A DNA stretch of 64,000 nt from Thauera sp. (GTDB lineage Bacteria; Pseudomonadota; Gammaproteobacteria; Burkholderiales; Rhodocyclaceae). Location of the stretch: positions 6,078 to 70,077 of the forward strand of contig DMCZ01000039.1 of NCBI GenBank assembly GCA_003446655.1. The letters are read 5' to 3'. Numbering within the stretch: the stretch's first letter is position 1; every line of letters starts with the position of its first letter. The notes below the pieces were generated by a model. The model did not search any database. It saw only the letters and a program-made list of their open reading frames with translations, and was not told the DNA's origin. The position numbers and the translations under genes are program-made. Shown here in pieces: positions 1 to 8,615 of this stretch.

Positions 1-976
1 CGATCGGCTCGCCGACGAACTTGGGCGATTCGAAGGCCTCGATGTCATGCTGGCGCTCGTTGGCGAAGTAGTCGGTGTAGCCGCGGTTGAAGGTCTTGTC
101 CGCCTGCGGGGTGAACAGGAAGGTGGTGCGACCGCTCGAGGCGCGGCGGTAGGCGGGCCCATCGGCATCCGGGTGCTCGATGATCTCGTCGAGCAGCGTG
201 CGGTAGTGCGCGGTGATGTTCTTGACGTAGGAGAGGTCCTTGTAGCGGCCCTCGATCTTGAACGAGCTCACGCCCGCTGCCGCCAGCGCGCGCAGGTTGG
301 CGCTCTGGTTGTTGTCCTTCATCGACAGCATGTGTTGCTGGCTGGCGATGGTGTTGCCGTCCTTGTCCTTGAGGTCGTACGGCAGGCGGCAGGCCTGCGA
401 GCATTCGCCGCGGTTGGCGCTGCGCCCGGTGTGGGCGTGGCTGATGTAGCACTGGCCGGAGAAGGCCACGCACAGCGCGCCGTGCACGAAGTACTCTAGC
501 TGGCAGGTGGTGGCCGCGGCGATCTTGCGGACGTCGGCCAGCGACAGCTCGCGCGCCAGCACGATCTGCGAGAAGCCGACGTCCTGCAGGAAGCGCGCCT
601 TGCTCGCGTCGCGGATGTCGGTCTGCGTGCTGGCATGGAGCTGGATCGGCGGCAGGTCGAGCTCGAGCAGGCCCATGTCCTGCACGATCAGGGCGTCGAC
701 GCCGGCGTCAAAGAGCTGCCAGATCAGCTTGCGTGCCGGCTCGATCTCGTGGTCGAACAGGATGGTGTTGGTGGCGACGAAGACCTCGGCGTGGTAGCGG
801 TGGGCGTGCTGCACCAGGCGGGCGATGTCCTCGACCGAGTTGTCCGCGGACGAGCGCGCGCCGAAGGCAGGGCCGCCGATGTACACCGCGTCCGCGCCGT
901 GGTTGATGGCCTCGATGCCGAAATCGGCGGTCTTGGCCGGGGCGAGGAGTTCGAGCGTGTGGCGGGGCTGGGTCAT
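1..976 (-). CDS. rlhA: 23S rRNA 5-hydroxycytidine synthase RlhA (peptidase U32 family), 3' part cut by window
   Basis: U32-family protein that in E. coli (RlhA/YdcP) makes 5-hydroxycytidine at C2501 of 23S rRNA in the cytoplasm. About 325 N-terminal residues are visible; the family is near 650 residues, so the C-terminal half lies left of the window. Visible family blocks run in order: LELLAPAKTADFGIEAI, NHGADAVYIGGPAFGAR, LDLPPIQLHASTQTD, VGFSQIVLARELSL, VHGALCVAFSGQCYISH, then the Cys-rich ANRGECSQACRLPYDL and SFKIEGRYKDLSYVKN. These match RlhA better than its paralogue TrhP/YegQ. The ATG at 976 opens directly into the conserved N-terminus. The family assignment is sure; the exact substrate is inferred from E. 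coli. Confidence 0.9.
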   Translation of the reverse strand, partial: MTQPRHTLELLAPAKTADFGIEAINHGADAVYIGGPAFGARSSADNSVEDIARLVQHAHRYHAEVFVATNTILFDHEIEPARKLIWQLFDAGVDALIVQDMGLLELDLPPIQLHASTQTDIRDASKARFLQDVGFSQIVLARELSLADVRKIAAATTCQLEYFVHGALCVAFSGQCYISHAHTGRSANRGECSQACRLPYDLKDKDGNTIASQQHMLSMKDNNQSANLRALAAAGVSSFKIEGRYKDLSYVKNITAHYRTLLDEIIEHPDADGPAYRRASSGRTTFLFTPQADKTFNRGYTDYFANERQHDIEAFESPKFVGEPI

Positions 977-1127
977 GGCGCGCAAGAGTCGCAAGCGATT
1001 GATGGAAAAGGGCTTGATGATAACAAGAGGGCCCGGCGTCTGACGAGGCCGATCGCGCGCCCGGGCCGCGCGAGGGTGGGCAGGCGCGCGCGGGCTGGGC
1101 AATAATCGCCGGCCCTAGCGTCAGTCA

Positions 1128-1165
1128 TGACGATTCAACCCGTCGTCCGTCCTGACGATTCAACC
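1128..1165. repeat. 13-bp direct repeat, 25-bp period
   Basis: TGACGATTCAACC occurs at 1128-1140 and again at 1153-1165, just upstream of the Rid-family gene at 1182. Two copies only. It could be a tandem operator or a chance or slippage duplication. Confidence 0.4.
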
Positions 1166-1181
1166 AACCCGGAGAACGCCC

Positions 1182-1580
1182 ATGAGCACACGCAAGCCCA
1201 TCATTCCCAAGGGCATGGAAGCCGTATACGACAACATCCACTACGCCCCCGGCGTGCTGGTCGGCAACACCCTGTACGTCTCGGGCCAGATCGGCCGCGA
1301 CGAGAACATGCAGCTGGTGGAAGGCACCGAGGCCCAGATCGTGCAGGCCTTCGAGAACCTGAAGAAGGTGGTCGAGGCTGCCGGCGGCAAGATGAGCGAC
1401 ATCGTCGACCTCACCAGCTTCCACACCGACATGCGCGACCTGCAGGTCTTCATGCGCGTCAAGGACCGCTACCTGACCGCCAACTTCCCGGCGTGGACGG
1501 CCATTGGCGCTGCGCAGCTTGGCGGCGCGGCGGGGTATCTCATCGAGATCAAGGCGGTGGCGGTGCTCGGCAGCGACTGA
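1182..1580 (+). CDS. RidA/YjgF/UK114-family protein, non-canonical active site
   Basis: A 132-residue single-domain Rid-fold protein, probably a cytoplasmic trimer. Family blocks include VGNTLYVSGQIGRDENM, QAFENLKKVVEAAGG and FPAWTAIGAAQL. Canonical RidA enamine/imine deaminases carry an essential Arg in the segment PxRxxxxVxxLP. The aligned segment here is PAWTAIGAAQLGGAAGYLIEI and has no Arg, so 2-aminoacrylate deaminase activity is doubtful and another Rid subfamily is more likely. It follows a 205-bp intergenic gap and is divergent from rlhA. The ATG at 1182 is preceded by GGAGAA at about 10 bases. The family is clear; the function is not. Confidence 0.85.
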   Translation: MSTRKPIIPKGMEAVYDNIHYAPGVLVGNTLYVSGQIGRDENMQLVEGTEAQIVQAFENLKKVVEAAGGKMSDIVDLTSFHTDMRDLQVFMRVKDRYLTANFPAWTAIGAAQLGGAAGYLIEIKAVAVLGSD

Positions 1581-1624
1581 GTGCGCCGCCCGCCCGCGAT
1601 GTGCGGGCGCCTGGCCGCAGCGCC

Positions 1625-1969
1625 TCAGTGCAGCCGCCTGCGCCGCAGCGCGAAGGGCAGCAGCACCAGCAGGCCGACTGCGTCGGCCAGCCAGTCCCAT
1701 GGGTCGCCGAATCGATGCGCGGTGTAGGACTGCGCCACTTCCATTGCGGCGCCATAGGCCAGCAGCCCGAGCGCAATCGCCAGCGGGCGCTGTGGCCAGG
1801 CCGCGAGCGCGAGCACGGCGAGGCCGGCGAAGAGCACGGCATGCTCGAGCTTGTCCTGCCACGACACCAGCTTGACCACGTCGGGCGCGGGCAGCAGCGC
1901 AAGCCAGAAGACTGCGAGGAGGGCGACCACAAAGACGAAGCGCAGCAATTGGCGAACGGATGAGGGCAT
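1625..1969 (-). CDS. VanZ-like family membrane protein
   Basis: A 114-residue integral membrane protein with about three to four hydrophobic helices. The segments are FVFVVALLAVFWLALLP near the N-terminus, AVLFAGLAVLALAAW, LAIALGLLAYGAAMEVAQ and ADAVGLLVLLPFAL. VanZ-like signatures are DKLEHAVLF, the E-Q pair in AMEVAQS, and DPWDWLADAVG near the C-terminus, followed by a basic RRRRLH tail. The founding VanZ lowers teicoplanin susceptibility by an unknown mechanism; most homologues, like this one, have no assigned role. It converges on the Rid-family gene with a 44-bp gap. Confidence 0.75.
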   Translation of the reverse strand: MPSSVRQLLRFVFVVALLAVFWLALLPAPDVVKLVSWQDKLEHAVLFAGLAVLALAAWPQRPLAIALGLLAYGAAMEVAQSYTAHRFGDPWDWLADAVGLLVLLPFALRRRRLH

Positions 1970-2076
1970 GCGAAGTCCGAGGAACGTTGATGTCGCGTTG
2001 ATCGATGTCGATTTCGACTGTTGGCAGGGCGGACACCATGCAGGTTCCCGCCCGCCCGGAAATGAGGAGATCCGCC

Positions 2077-3321
2077 ATGCATTCTGACCCTTGCCTGTCG
2101 CCGCGAACCGCCCACGCCCGCGTGGCGCAGTCCGGCTCCCGATCGGCTGTTCGATTCGTGCAGCGCTTGCGCTCGCGCCTCCCGTTCATCCGCTTGCGGA
2201 CGCTGATGATGGGCAGCCTGCTGGCGACCGCGCTGGTGGCCGGACCGGCTCTGGCGCGGGACCTGATCGTGCGCACCGAGGCGGGCAGCGTCAAGGTGAC
2301 CGAGGTGGCGAGCGGGCTGCAGAACCCATGGTCGCTCGCCTTCCTGCCTGATGGCCGCATGCTGGTGACCGAGCGCCCCGGGCGCCTGCGTCTGGTCGAT
2401 CGCGACGGCAGCGTGTCGGCGCCGATCGCCGGCGTGCCCGAGGTGCATGCGCGCGGGCAGGGCGGGCTGCTCGATGTCGCTGTCAGCCCGAATTTCGCTG
2501 ACGACAGGCTGATCGTGTTCTCTTATGCCGAACCGACCGCGGGCGGCGCGCGCACCGCGGTGGCGCGCGCGCGGGTGGACCCTGAGGGCCTGCGGCTCGA
2601 GGATGTGCGCCGCATCTTCGCCCAGAACGAGGATCCCTCGGGCAGTCACCACTGGGGTTCGCGCCTGGTGTTCGCGGGCGACGGCACGCTCTTCGTCACC
2701 CTGGGCGATCGCTTCCATCCGCGTGAGCGCGCACAGGCGCTCGACAGCCATCTCGGCAAGGTGGTGCGCATCGCGCTCGACGGCAGCGTGCCCCCGGACA
2801 ACCCCCTGGTCGGGCGCAGCGATGCCCGTCCCGAGATCTGGTCGTGGGGACACCGCAACGTGCAGGGCGCAGCCTTGCACCCGCAGACGGGCGAGCTGTG
2901 GACCCACGAGCACGGCCCGCAGGGCGGCGACGAGATCAACCGCACCCGCGCCGGCCTCAACTACGGCTGGCCCGAGGTCACCTACGGTCGCGAGTACGTC
3001 ACCGGCCGCAAGATCGGCGAGGGCGAGACGCGCGCAGGCGTCGAGCCGCCGGTGCTGCAGTTCACGCCGTCGATCGCGCCCTCGGGCATGGCCTTCTACA
3101 CCGGCGACGTGTTCCCGCAGTGGAAGGGCAACCTCTTCGTTGGCGCGCTCAAGTTCCAGCTCGTCGCCCGCCTCGTGCTCGACGGCGACCGCGTGGTGCA
3201 TGAGGAGCGCCTGTTTACCGAACTGGGGCGGCGCATCCGCGATGTACGCCAGGGGCCGGACGGCCACCTGTGGCTGCTTGATGAAACCCAGGGCCGCATC
3301 CTGCGCCTGGACCCGGCCTGA
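2077..3321 (+). CDS. PQQ-dependent soluble aldose sugar dehydrogenase (Asd/YliI family)
   Basis: A 414-residue periplasmic quinoprotein of the glucose/sorbosone dehydrogenase family, a six-bladed beta-propeller that oxidises sugars and passes electrons toward the respiratory chain. Family motifs include GLQNPWSLAFLPDGRMLVTE, QGGLLDVAVSPNF, SHHWGSRLVF (PQQ-site His), GHRNVQGAALHP, ELWTHEHGPQGGDEIN and LNYGWPEVTYG, ending with a propeller-closing GHLWLLDET. The ATG at 2077 is chosen because GAGGAG lies 7-8 bases before it; in-frame ATGs at 2005 and 2062 are also possible. The N-terminus is long and basic before the hydrophobic export segment LLATALVAGPALA, so the signal may start further in. 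No pqq biosynthesis gene is in the window. Confidence 0.85.
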   Translation: MHSDPCLSPRTAHARVAQSGSRSAVRFVQRLRSRLPFIRLRTLMMGSLLATALVAGPALARDLIVRTEAGSVKVTEVASGLQNPWSLAFLPDGRMLVTERPGRLRLVDRDGSVSAPIAGVPEVHARGQGGLLDVAVSPNFADDRLIVFSYAEPTAGGARTAVARARVDPEGLRLEDVRRIFAQNEDPSGSHHWGSRLVFAGDGTLFVTLGDRFHPRERAQALDSHLGKVVRIALDGSVPPDNPLVGRSDARPEIWSWGHRNVQGAALHPQTGELWTHEHGPQGGDEINRTRAGLNYGWPEVTYGREYVTGRKIGEGETRAGVEPPVLQFTPSIAPSGMAFYTGDVFPQWKGNLFVGALKFQLVARLVLDGDRVVHEERLFTELGRRIRDVRQGPDGHLWLLDETQGRILRLDPA

Positions 3322-3390
3322 GACAGGCGCCTCGCGTCTGGATGAGGAGCCGCGCGGACGCGGGCCTGCGGGACCCGGCGTGCGCGGGTG

Positions 3391-5769
3391 TCAGCCGCCC
3401 CCCTGCTTGATCGCCAGCACGGCCTGATTGCGCAGGGTGCGCAGCAGGGCGAGTTCCTGCTCGCTGATACGGATCTCGCCCGCGCGATCCTTGTCGGCGT
3501 AGATCATGGCCACCGGCCGGCCCTTGATCATCAGCGGGAACAGGCAGAAGGTGCGCGAGGGCACCGACTTGCGATACCAGTCCGGCACCCGGCTGGCGAT
3601 CTTCGGGTCGTCGATGTCCGAGATGAGGATGTCGACACCCTTCGCGGTGGCGACGTTGAACACGTTGTCCGGGTGCGCCGACAGACTGAAGCGGACATGC
3701 TTCGCGAGCTCGCCCACCTCCGGGCCGTAGCCGAAGCGGCCGGTCATGCTGTTGCTGCGCCCGTCGCGGATGCACAGCAGCACGCGCTTGAAGCCCATCG
3801 CCCGGTACATGGTCTCGAGGATGATGCGCAGCACGTCGTTGAGCTTGAAGTCCTCCACCAGCGTGTTGCTGATGTCCTGGATGCCAGAACTGAGCACCGC
3901 CTGGGCGTCGGCCGCCTTCTGCCCGGCCGGCGGCGCCTCGACCGGGGTCGATTGCTCGAGCAGCGCCGAGGTCGGCACCTCGAGCGGCGCCGTCTCCACG
4001 GTGGTGGGCGCGGGCGCGCCGGCGATGAACTGGCTCAGGTGGCGGCCGATCCGCGTCTGCGCGAGGTTGACCTTGATGATGCGGGCGAAGTCGCCGATCT
4101 CGTCGATGGCCGCCTGCATCAGCTCACGCGCGCCCTTGACGTCGACCGGCACGGCGTCGGTGAAGCGCGCGGCGATCGCCTGCATCGCGCGTTCGCGCTC
4201 GGCCGGCGCCAGCAGGGCCACGGCGTCGCAGTACTCGTTGGCGCAGGCGGCCAGCGCGCGCAGGCGCTCCTCGGCGTTGACCGGACGTCGCGCCGGGCCG
4301 TCGGGCAGACGGCGCATGCTTTGCTGGATCACGTCGGGGAAGCCCCAGTGGCGCGCCAGCGCCATGCCGAGCTCCTCGAAGCCGGTACCGATCACACGCT
4401 GCGCGGCGATCTCTTCGCTGCAGCCCAGCTGCTGGGCGACGCGGCGAATGTCCTCGCTTTCTTCCGGAAAGTAGAACTGGCACAACAGCCGACCGAGGTT
4501 GTGGAACACCGCGCAGATGTAGCTCTGCTCGGTGTCGCGCAGGCGCATGCGGACGGCGATGTCGCGCGCGAACAGGCCGGCCAGGCAGGCGCGCAGGAAC
4601 TCTTCCTTGAGGTGGCTGGCGTTGCTCTTGTTCTGCAGGTGCTCGAATAGCAGCACCGTGATCGCGATGTTGCGCACCGCGTCGAAGCCGAGCACCACCA
4701 CGGCGCGCGAGATCGTGCTGATCTGGCCGCCGCCGGCCGGGCGGAAGCGTGCCGAATTGACCACCCGCAGCAGCTTGTTGGTGAGCGAGAAGTCGCGCAG
4801 GATCAGCGCCGACAGCGTGCCTACATTCTCGGATTCGCTCGACGCGATGCGGTTGATCGCCACCACCGATTCGGACAGCGCCGGAAAGTCGCCGCGGTGC
4901 TTCATGCGCCGCAGCAGGAAATCGATCGCACCCGGCTGCGCGCCCTCGGTGTCGCCGCCTGCCTCCTCGACCGGCTTGAGCCAGGCCTCGAGCGCGAGGC
5001 GGAACTCATCGGCATTGGCAAACCGCGCATCGGGGTCGAGCGCCGCCGCGCGCAGGGCGATGGCGGCGAGCGCCTCGTCCACCGGCGGGCAGCCAGCGGG
5101 CAGGGCAACCGCCGTGCTGCGGGTGAGCTGGAGAATCCGGTGGATGTCAGGATCGACATGCAGGGGGCGGCCGCAGAGCAGCTCGATCAGCATCACGCCC
5201 GCTGCATAGACGTCGTTGCGCGCGCTCACATCCCGGCGGTCGATGTATTCGGGGGCCATGTAGCCCGGCGTTCCCGACATGCCTTCGCGCGCCCCCGCGT
5301 CGTCGACGCGACGGGCAATCCCGAAGTCCATCACCCGCGGCCGGCCACCCTTTTCGATCAGCACGTTGCTCGGCTTGAGGTCGCGGTGGATGACGCCCTG
5401 GGCGTGGGCCTCGGCGAGCGCGGTGAGTACGCCCAGCATCAGCGTCACCGCCTCCGCGGCGGGTAGCGCACCGCGTCGGCGCATCAGCGCGGCCAGGGTT
5501 TCGCCCTCGACGTACTCGAATACCAGGTACGGGGCGCCCGCTTCCTCGCCGGCTTCGAACACCGGCACGATGCCGGCATGACGAAGGCGACTCACCGAGC
5601 GTGCCTCGGCGAGCAGCGAGGCGCTATCGCCGCGCTCGGCGGCGCTCAGGTGCAGGGCCTTGAGCGCGACCTCGCGCTCTAGCTGCGGATCCCACGCCAG
5701 ATGCACCACGCTCTGTGCGCCGCGTCCCAGCTCACGCCTGATCTCGAATCGCCCGATCCTGCTTGTCAT
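3391..5769 (-). CDS. Ser/Thr protein kinase with HDOD and GAF domains
   Basis: A 792-residue cytoplasmic signalling protein. Residues about 6-265 form a Hanks-type kinase: glycine loop G15-R-G17 with S20, catalytic K37, HRDLKPSN with H128-R129-D130, DFG at 148-150, and GTPGYMAPE. Residues about 310-520 match an HDOD domain (FLLRRMKHRGDFPALSESV, LRDFSLTNKLLRVVNSARF, ISRAVVVLGFDAVRNIA, ICAVFHNLGRLL). Residues about 620-790 match GAF (ILETMYRAMGFKRVLLCIRDG, KGRPVAMIYADK). The ATG at 5769 is chosen because AAGGTGG precedes it and the kinase fold starts at once; an upstream in-frame ATG would overlap dgkA. The HDOD and GAF parts suggest a stress or sensory output, but partner and ligand are unknown. 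Confidence 0.85.
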   Translation of the reverse strand: MTSRIGRFEIRRELGRGAQSVVHLAWDPQLEREVALKALHLSAAERGDSASLLAEARSVSRLRHAGIVPVFEAGEEAGAPYLVFEYVEGETLAALMRRRGALPAAEAVTLMLGVLTALAEAHAQGVIHRDLKPSNVLIEKGGRPRVMDFGIARRVDDAGAREGMSGTPGYMAPEYIDRRDVSARNDVYAAGVMLIELLCGRPLHVDPDIHRILQLTRSTAVALPAGCPPVDEALAAIALRAAALDPDARFANADEFRLALEAWLKPVEEAGGDTEGAQPGAIDFLLRRMKHRGDFPALSESVVAINRIASSESENVGTLSALILRDFSLTNKLLRVVNSARFRPAGGGQISTISRAVVVLGFDAVRNIAITVLLFEHLQNKSNASHLKEEFLRACLAGLFARDIAVRMRLRDTEQSYICAVFHNLGRLLCQFYFPEESEDIRRVAQQLGCSEEIAAQRVIGTGFEELGMALARHWGFPDVIQQSMRRLPDGPARRPVNAEERLRALAACANEYCDAVALLAPAERERAMQAIAARFTDAVPVDVKGARELMQAAIDEIGDFARIIKVNLAQTRIGRHLSQFIAGAPAPTTVETAPLEVPTSALLEQSTPVEAPPAGQKAADAQAVLSSGIQDISNTLVEDFKLNDVLRIILETMYRAMGFKRVLLCIRDGRSNSMTGRFGYGPEVGELAKHVRFSLSAHPDNVFNVATAKGVDILISDIDDPKIASRVPDWYRKSVPSRTFCLFPLMIKGRPVAMIYADKDRAGEIRISEQELALLRTLRNQAVLAIKQGGG

Positions 5770-5860
5770 CTGCCACCTTGTATCCGCTCGTACGCCCGCC
5801 CAGGCGGTCGAGCGCTGTGTCATCATCGCGCACCCTTCTTTCAAGGATGAAATCGCTCGG

Positions 5861-6229
5861 ATGGAAAGCCCCTTCAAAGGCAAGACTGGTCTGCGCCGGA
5901 TCTGGAACGCCTTTCACTACTCCCTGGACGGGCTGAGCGCAGCCTATCGTCATGAAGATGCCTTCCGCCAGGAAATATGGCTCAGCCTGGTCGCGATTCC
6001 GCTCGCCCTGTGGTTGGGCGACTCGGCGCTGGAGCGTGCGTTGATGATCGGCAGCATCCTGCTCGTGCTGATCGTCGAGCTGCTGAACTCCGCGATCGAG
6101 GCGACGGTCGACCGTGTGTCGCTCGAACGCCACCAGCTGGCCAAGCGCGCAAAGGACATCGGCAGCGCTGCCGTGCTCTTCGCACTGATCAACGCTGCCG
6201 TGGTGTGGGGCTTGGTGCTGCTCGGCTGA
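5861..6229 (+). CDS. dgkA: Diacylglycerol kinase
   Basis: A 122-residue inner-membrane kinase that rephosphorylates diacylglycerol to phosphatidic acid, recycling lipid released during periplasmic glucan and LPS modification. Signature blocks are WNAFHYSLDGL, AAYRHEDAFRQE and the catalytic ELLNSAIEATVDRVS with its Glu and Asn. There are three predicted helices (LSLVAIPLALWLGD, LMIGSILLVLIVELLN, IGSAAVLFALINAAVVWGL). The length matches E. coli DgkA (122 residues). The ATG at 5861 has AAGGATGA about 10 bases upstream and is followed by the usual short amphipathic N-terminus; a longer in-frame extension would overlap the divergent kinase gene. Confidence 0.93.
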   Translation: MESPFKGKTGLRRIWNAFHYSLDGLSAAYRHEDAFRQEIWLSLVAIPLALWLGDSALERALMIGSILLVLIVELLNSAIEATVDRVSLERHQLAKRAKDIGSAAVLFALINAAVVWGLVLLG

Positions 6230-6251
6230 ACGAAGGAGGGCGCGGCCTGCT

Positions 6252-6818
6252 TCAGGCCGACTTAGGACCCCAGCTCCGGACCGGACCGGTGTCGATGTGC
6301 AGGAAGTCCGACTCGGGGTAGAAGCCCACGCCACCTGCGCCCAGCGCGAGCGCGGCATCACGCAGTCGCGCGGTGTCCACGCCGACCAGGCGCACGTCGA
6401 TGGCCTTGCCATCCATGTGCAGGCTGCGCTTGGCGACGCCACCGCCGCCCGTTCTGCGCAGCATCGAGTTGGTGACCGGCGAACGATAGCCGGAGATGAT
6501 CTCGAAGGTCTCGCCGCCGCAGGTCAGACGCAAGGCGTGAAGGATGTCGTATAGCCGGGGATCCATGCGTGTAGACTCCCCGGTACGGAAGTCGCGCAGG
6601 AGCCAGTTCATGCGCTGCAGTGCGGGTTCGACGTAGCCCTGGCGATTGCGGAATGTGACGTGCAGGCGTTCGTCCGTATGGGTATGGCGAAAGCCGAGAT
6701 GGCGATCGTGCTGTGCGGCATGGAGGGAACCGGCAGATAGACCCAGCGGCAAGGCCGTGAGGCCTTTCAGGAACAGGCGACGTTCGGGGACGGCGTGATT
6801 GCGGAAGAATCTGGACAT
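6252..6818 (-). CDS. Tat-exported DUF882/YcbK-like peptidase M15 family protein
   Basis: A 188-residue exported protein. The N-terminus holds a twin-arginine signal (RRLFLKGL, about residues 13-20) and a hydrophobic stretch ending LHAAQ. The mature part is the D-Ala-D-Ala carboxypeptidase-like M15 fold: SGYRSPVTNSML, RSLHMDGKAIDVRL (Zn ligands H and D) and FLHIDTGPVRSWG (third His). The family includes E. coli YcbK/MepK; MepK is a murein endopeptidase that cuts 3-3 crosslinks. That fits the divergent neighbour, an L,D-transpeptidase that makes such crosslinks. The start ATG shares bases with the start ATG of that neighbour (CATG at 6816-6819). The murein substrate is inferred. Confidence 0.85.
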   Translation of the reverse strand: MSRFFRNHAVPERRLFLKGLTALPLGLSAGSLHAAQHDRHLGFRHTHTDERLHVTFRNRQGYVEPALQRMNWLLRDFRTGESTRMDPRLYDILHALRLTCGGETFEIISGYRSPVTNSMLRRTGGGGVAKRSLHMDGKAIDVRLVGVDTARLRDAALALGAGGVGFYPESDFLHIDTGPVRSWGPKSA

Positions 6819-8526
6819 GAATAAATCCCTGTCTGAACAACAACTTAACATTGACATTTTACGCCAAGCACCGGACGTCCTGCGCAAAAGTTTTGTAACG
6901 GTCGCGGTCTCGGCAGCCGTCTTGTGTGCGCCTGTTGCCGCGCTTGCGGTGGCGGCGGAGGGCGGGCTGGGCGACATGGGTGCCGTCGGAGCAAACGCGG
7001 ACGATGCCCTCCGGTTCCACATCGAGCAGCGCTTGCGCGAGCGCGCGGCGCAGGCCGACGAGACCACTTCGCTGTTCTACCTCGGCCGCGCTTACCGCCC
7101 CGCCTGGGACGACCCTGCGCGCGTCGAGGCGATGCTCGCCGCTATCGAATCCGTCCGGGTTCACGGCCTGGATCCGGCCGACTTTAATCCTGAGCGTCTG
7201 CGCCGCGCGGCCGCTGGCGCCACGGGCGTGGAGGCACTGGCCGAGCGCGACCTGCTGCTGACGGACACGCTGGTCGAGCTGCTGTTCCAGCTTCGCTACG
7301 GCAAGGTCGATCCACGCAGCCTTTACCGCGAATGGAACTTCACCCCGCCGCCAAATCCGTATGAGCGCGCGGGCGAGCTGGCGGCGGTGATGCAGGCTGG
7401 CGACCTGCGTGCGGCGATCGAGGCGCAAGCGCCCGATCTGCCGCTCTATCGCGCCCTGTTGCGCGGTCTGGCTCACTACCAGGCGCTCGCCATGCTGGGC
7501 GACTGGCCGAAGGTGGCGGGCGGTCCGACGCTTCGACCGGGGGCGCGCAGTGCGCGCGTCCCGGCGCTTCGCGAGCGGCTGCTGGTCGAACCCGAATCGG
7601 GTCTCGACGAAGCCACCCGCGCCTCCACCCATTACGATCCGGCGCTGGTCGAGGCGGTCAAGGGCTTCCAGGTGCGGCATGGCCTGGAGGCGGACGGCAT
7701 CATCGGCGCGCAGACCTTGCTTGCCTTGAACACCAGCCCCGCGCAGCGGGTTGCGCAGATCCGCGCCAACCTCGAACGCCTGCGCTGGGTGGCCGCCGAC
7801 CTGCGCGGCGACCGCCTTCTCGTCGACATCGTCGGCTACCACGCCGACCTGGTCCTCGACGGGCAGCCGGTGTGGGCGTCCAAGGTCATCGTCGGCAAGC
7901 CAGCGCGCAAGACGCCCTCTTTGCGCGACAGCGTGGTCAACCTCGTTTTCAACCCGAAGTGGGTCGTGCCGCCCACCATCCTGCGCGAGGACGTCATACC
8001 GCGTGCGGCGCGCAACCCGGGCTACCTTGCCAGCCAGCGTCTGCGCGTCGTCGACCGCAGCGGGCAGAGCGTCGATCCATCGACGATCGACTGGGCTGGG
8101 GCGCGACAGAGCGGTTTTCCGTACATGATCGTGCAGCAGTCGGGGGCGGACGGGTCGCTCGGGCGCATCAAGTTCTCGTTGTCGAACCCGTATGCGATCT
8201 ACCTGCATGACACCAACGCGCGTTCGTTGTTCGGGCGCGCCGAGCGCGCGCTGAGTTCGGGCTGCGTGCGGGTGGAAAAGCCCTACGAGCTTGCGCGCCT
8301 GCTGCTCGACGACCCGGTGGCCTGGAGCGCCGAGGCGCTCCAGGCGGCGCTCGACAGTGGCCGCACACGCACCATTCCGGTGGGGCGCGAGGTCACCGTG
8401 CTGCTGCACTACAGCACCGCGGCGCTGGACGAGCAGGGTCGGCTGCAGCTTCGCAACGACCTCTACGGCCGCGACGAACCGATCCTGCGGGCGTTGGCGA
8501 CGCAGCGCAGCGCGCTGCCGCGTTGA
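6817..8526 (+). CDS. L,D-transpeptidase, YcbB/LdtD type
   Basis: A 569-residue periplasmic enzyme that forms 3-3 (meso-DAP-meso-DAP) peptidoglycan crosslinks. Order: N-terminal export segment (FVTVAVSAAVLCAPVAALA), a helical scaffold with the YcbB-type block LLFQLRYGKVDPRSLY, a peptidoglycan-binding domain (ALVEAVKGFQVRHGLEADG), then the YkuD catalytic domain with FNPKWVVPPTILREDVIP, IYLHDTN and SSGCVRV. The nucleophile is C483. GGAAGA lies about 7 bases before the ATG at 6817; an in-frame ATG at 6799 is an alternative. It is divergent from the YcbK-like gene with overlapping start codons, so the promoter probably lies inside that neighbour. Confidence 0.9.
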   Translation: MNKSLSEQQLNIDILRQAPDVLRKSFVTVAVSAAVLCAPVAALAVAAEGGLGDMGAVGANADDALRFHIEQRLRERAAQADETTSLFYLGRAYRPAWDDPARVEAMLAAIESVRVHGLDPADFNPERLRRAAAGATGVEALAERDLLLTDTLVELLFQLRYGKVDPRSLYREWNFTPPPNPYERAGELAAVMQAGDLRAAIEAQAPDLPLYRALLRGLAHYQALAMLGDWPKVAGGPTLRPGARSARVPALRERLLVEPESGLDEATRASTHYDPALVEAVKGFQVRHGLEADGIIGAQTLLALNTSPAQRVAQIRANLERLRWVAADLRGDRLLVDIVGYHADLVLDGQPVWASKVIVGKPARKTPSLRDSVVNLVFNPKWVVPPTILREDVIPRAARNPGYLASQRLRVVDRSGQSVDPSTIDWAGARQSGFPYMIVQQSGADGSLGRIKFSLSNPYAIYLHDTNARSLFGRAERALSSGCVRVEKPYELARLLLDDPVAWSAEALQAALDSGRTRTIPVGREVTVLLHYSTAALDEQGRLQLRNDLYGRDEPILRALATQRSALPR

Positions 8527-8593
8527 GCGCCGCAGCGGGCGGCCTCTGCATGCGTAACCTGCCGGCAATGCGCGCTTAACGCCGCTGTCTTTT

Positions 8594-8614
8594 GCGCCGC
8601 CTAAGCTGCGGCGC
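8594..8614 (+). promoter_or_regulatory. Stem-loop abutting the glycosyltransferase start codon
   Basis: GCGCCGC (8594-8600) pairs with GCGGCGC (8608-8614) around a 7-base loop and ends one base before the ATG at 8616. It occupies the place where a ribosome binding site would lie; no clear Shine-Dalgarno is visible. It may lower translation initiation. Confidence 0.4.
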
Positions 8615-8615
8615 C

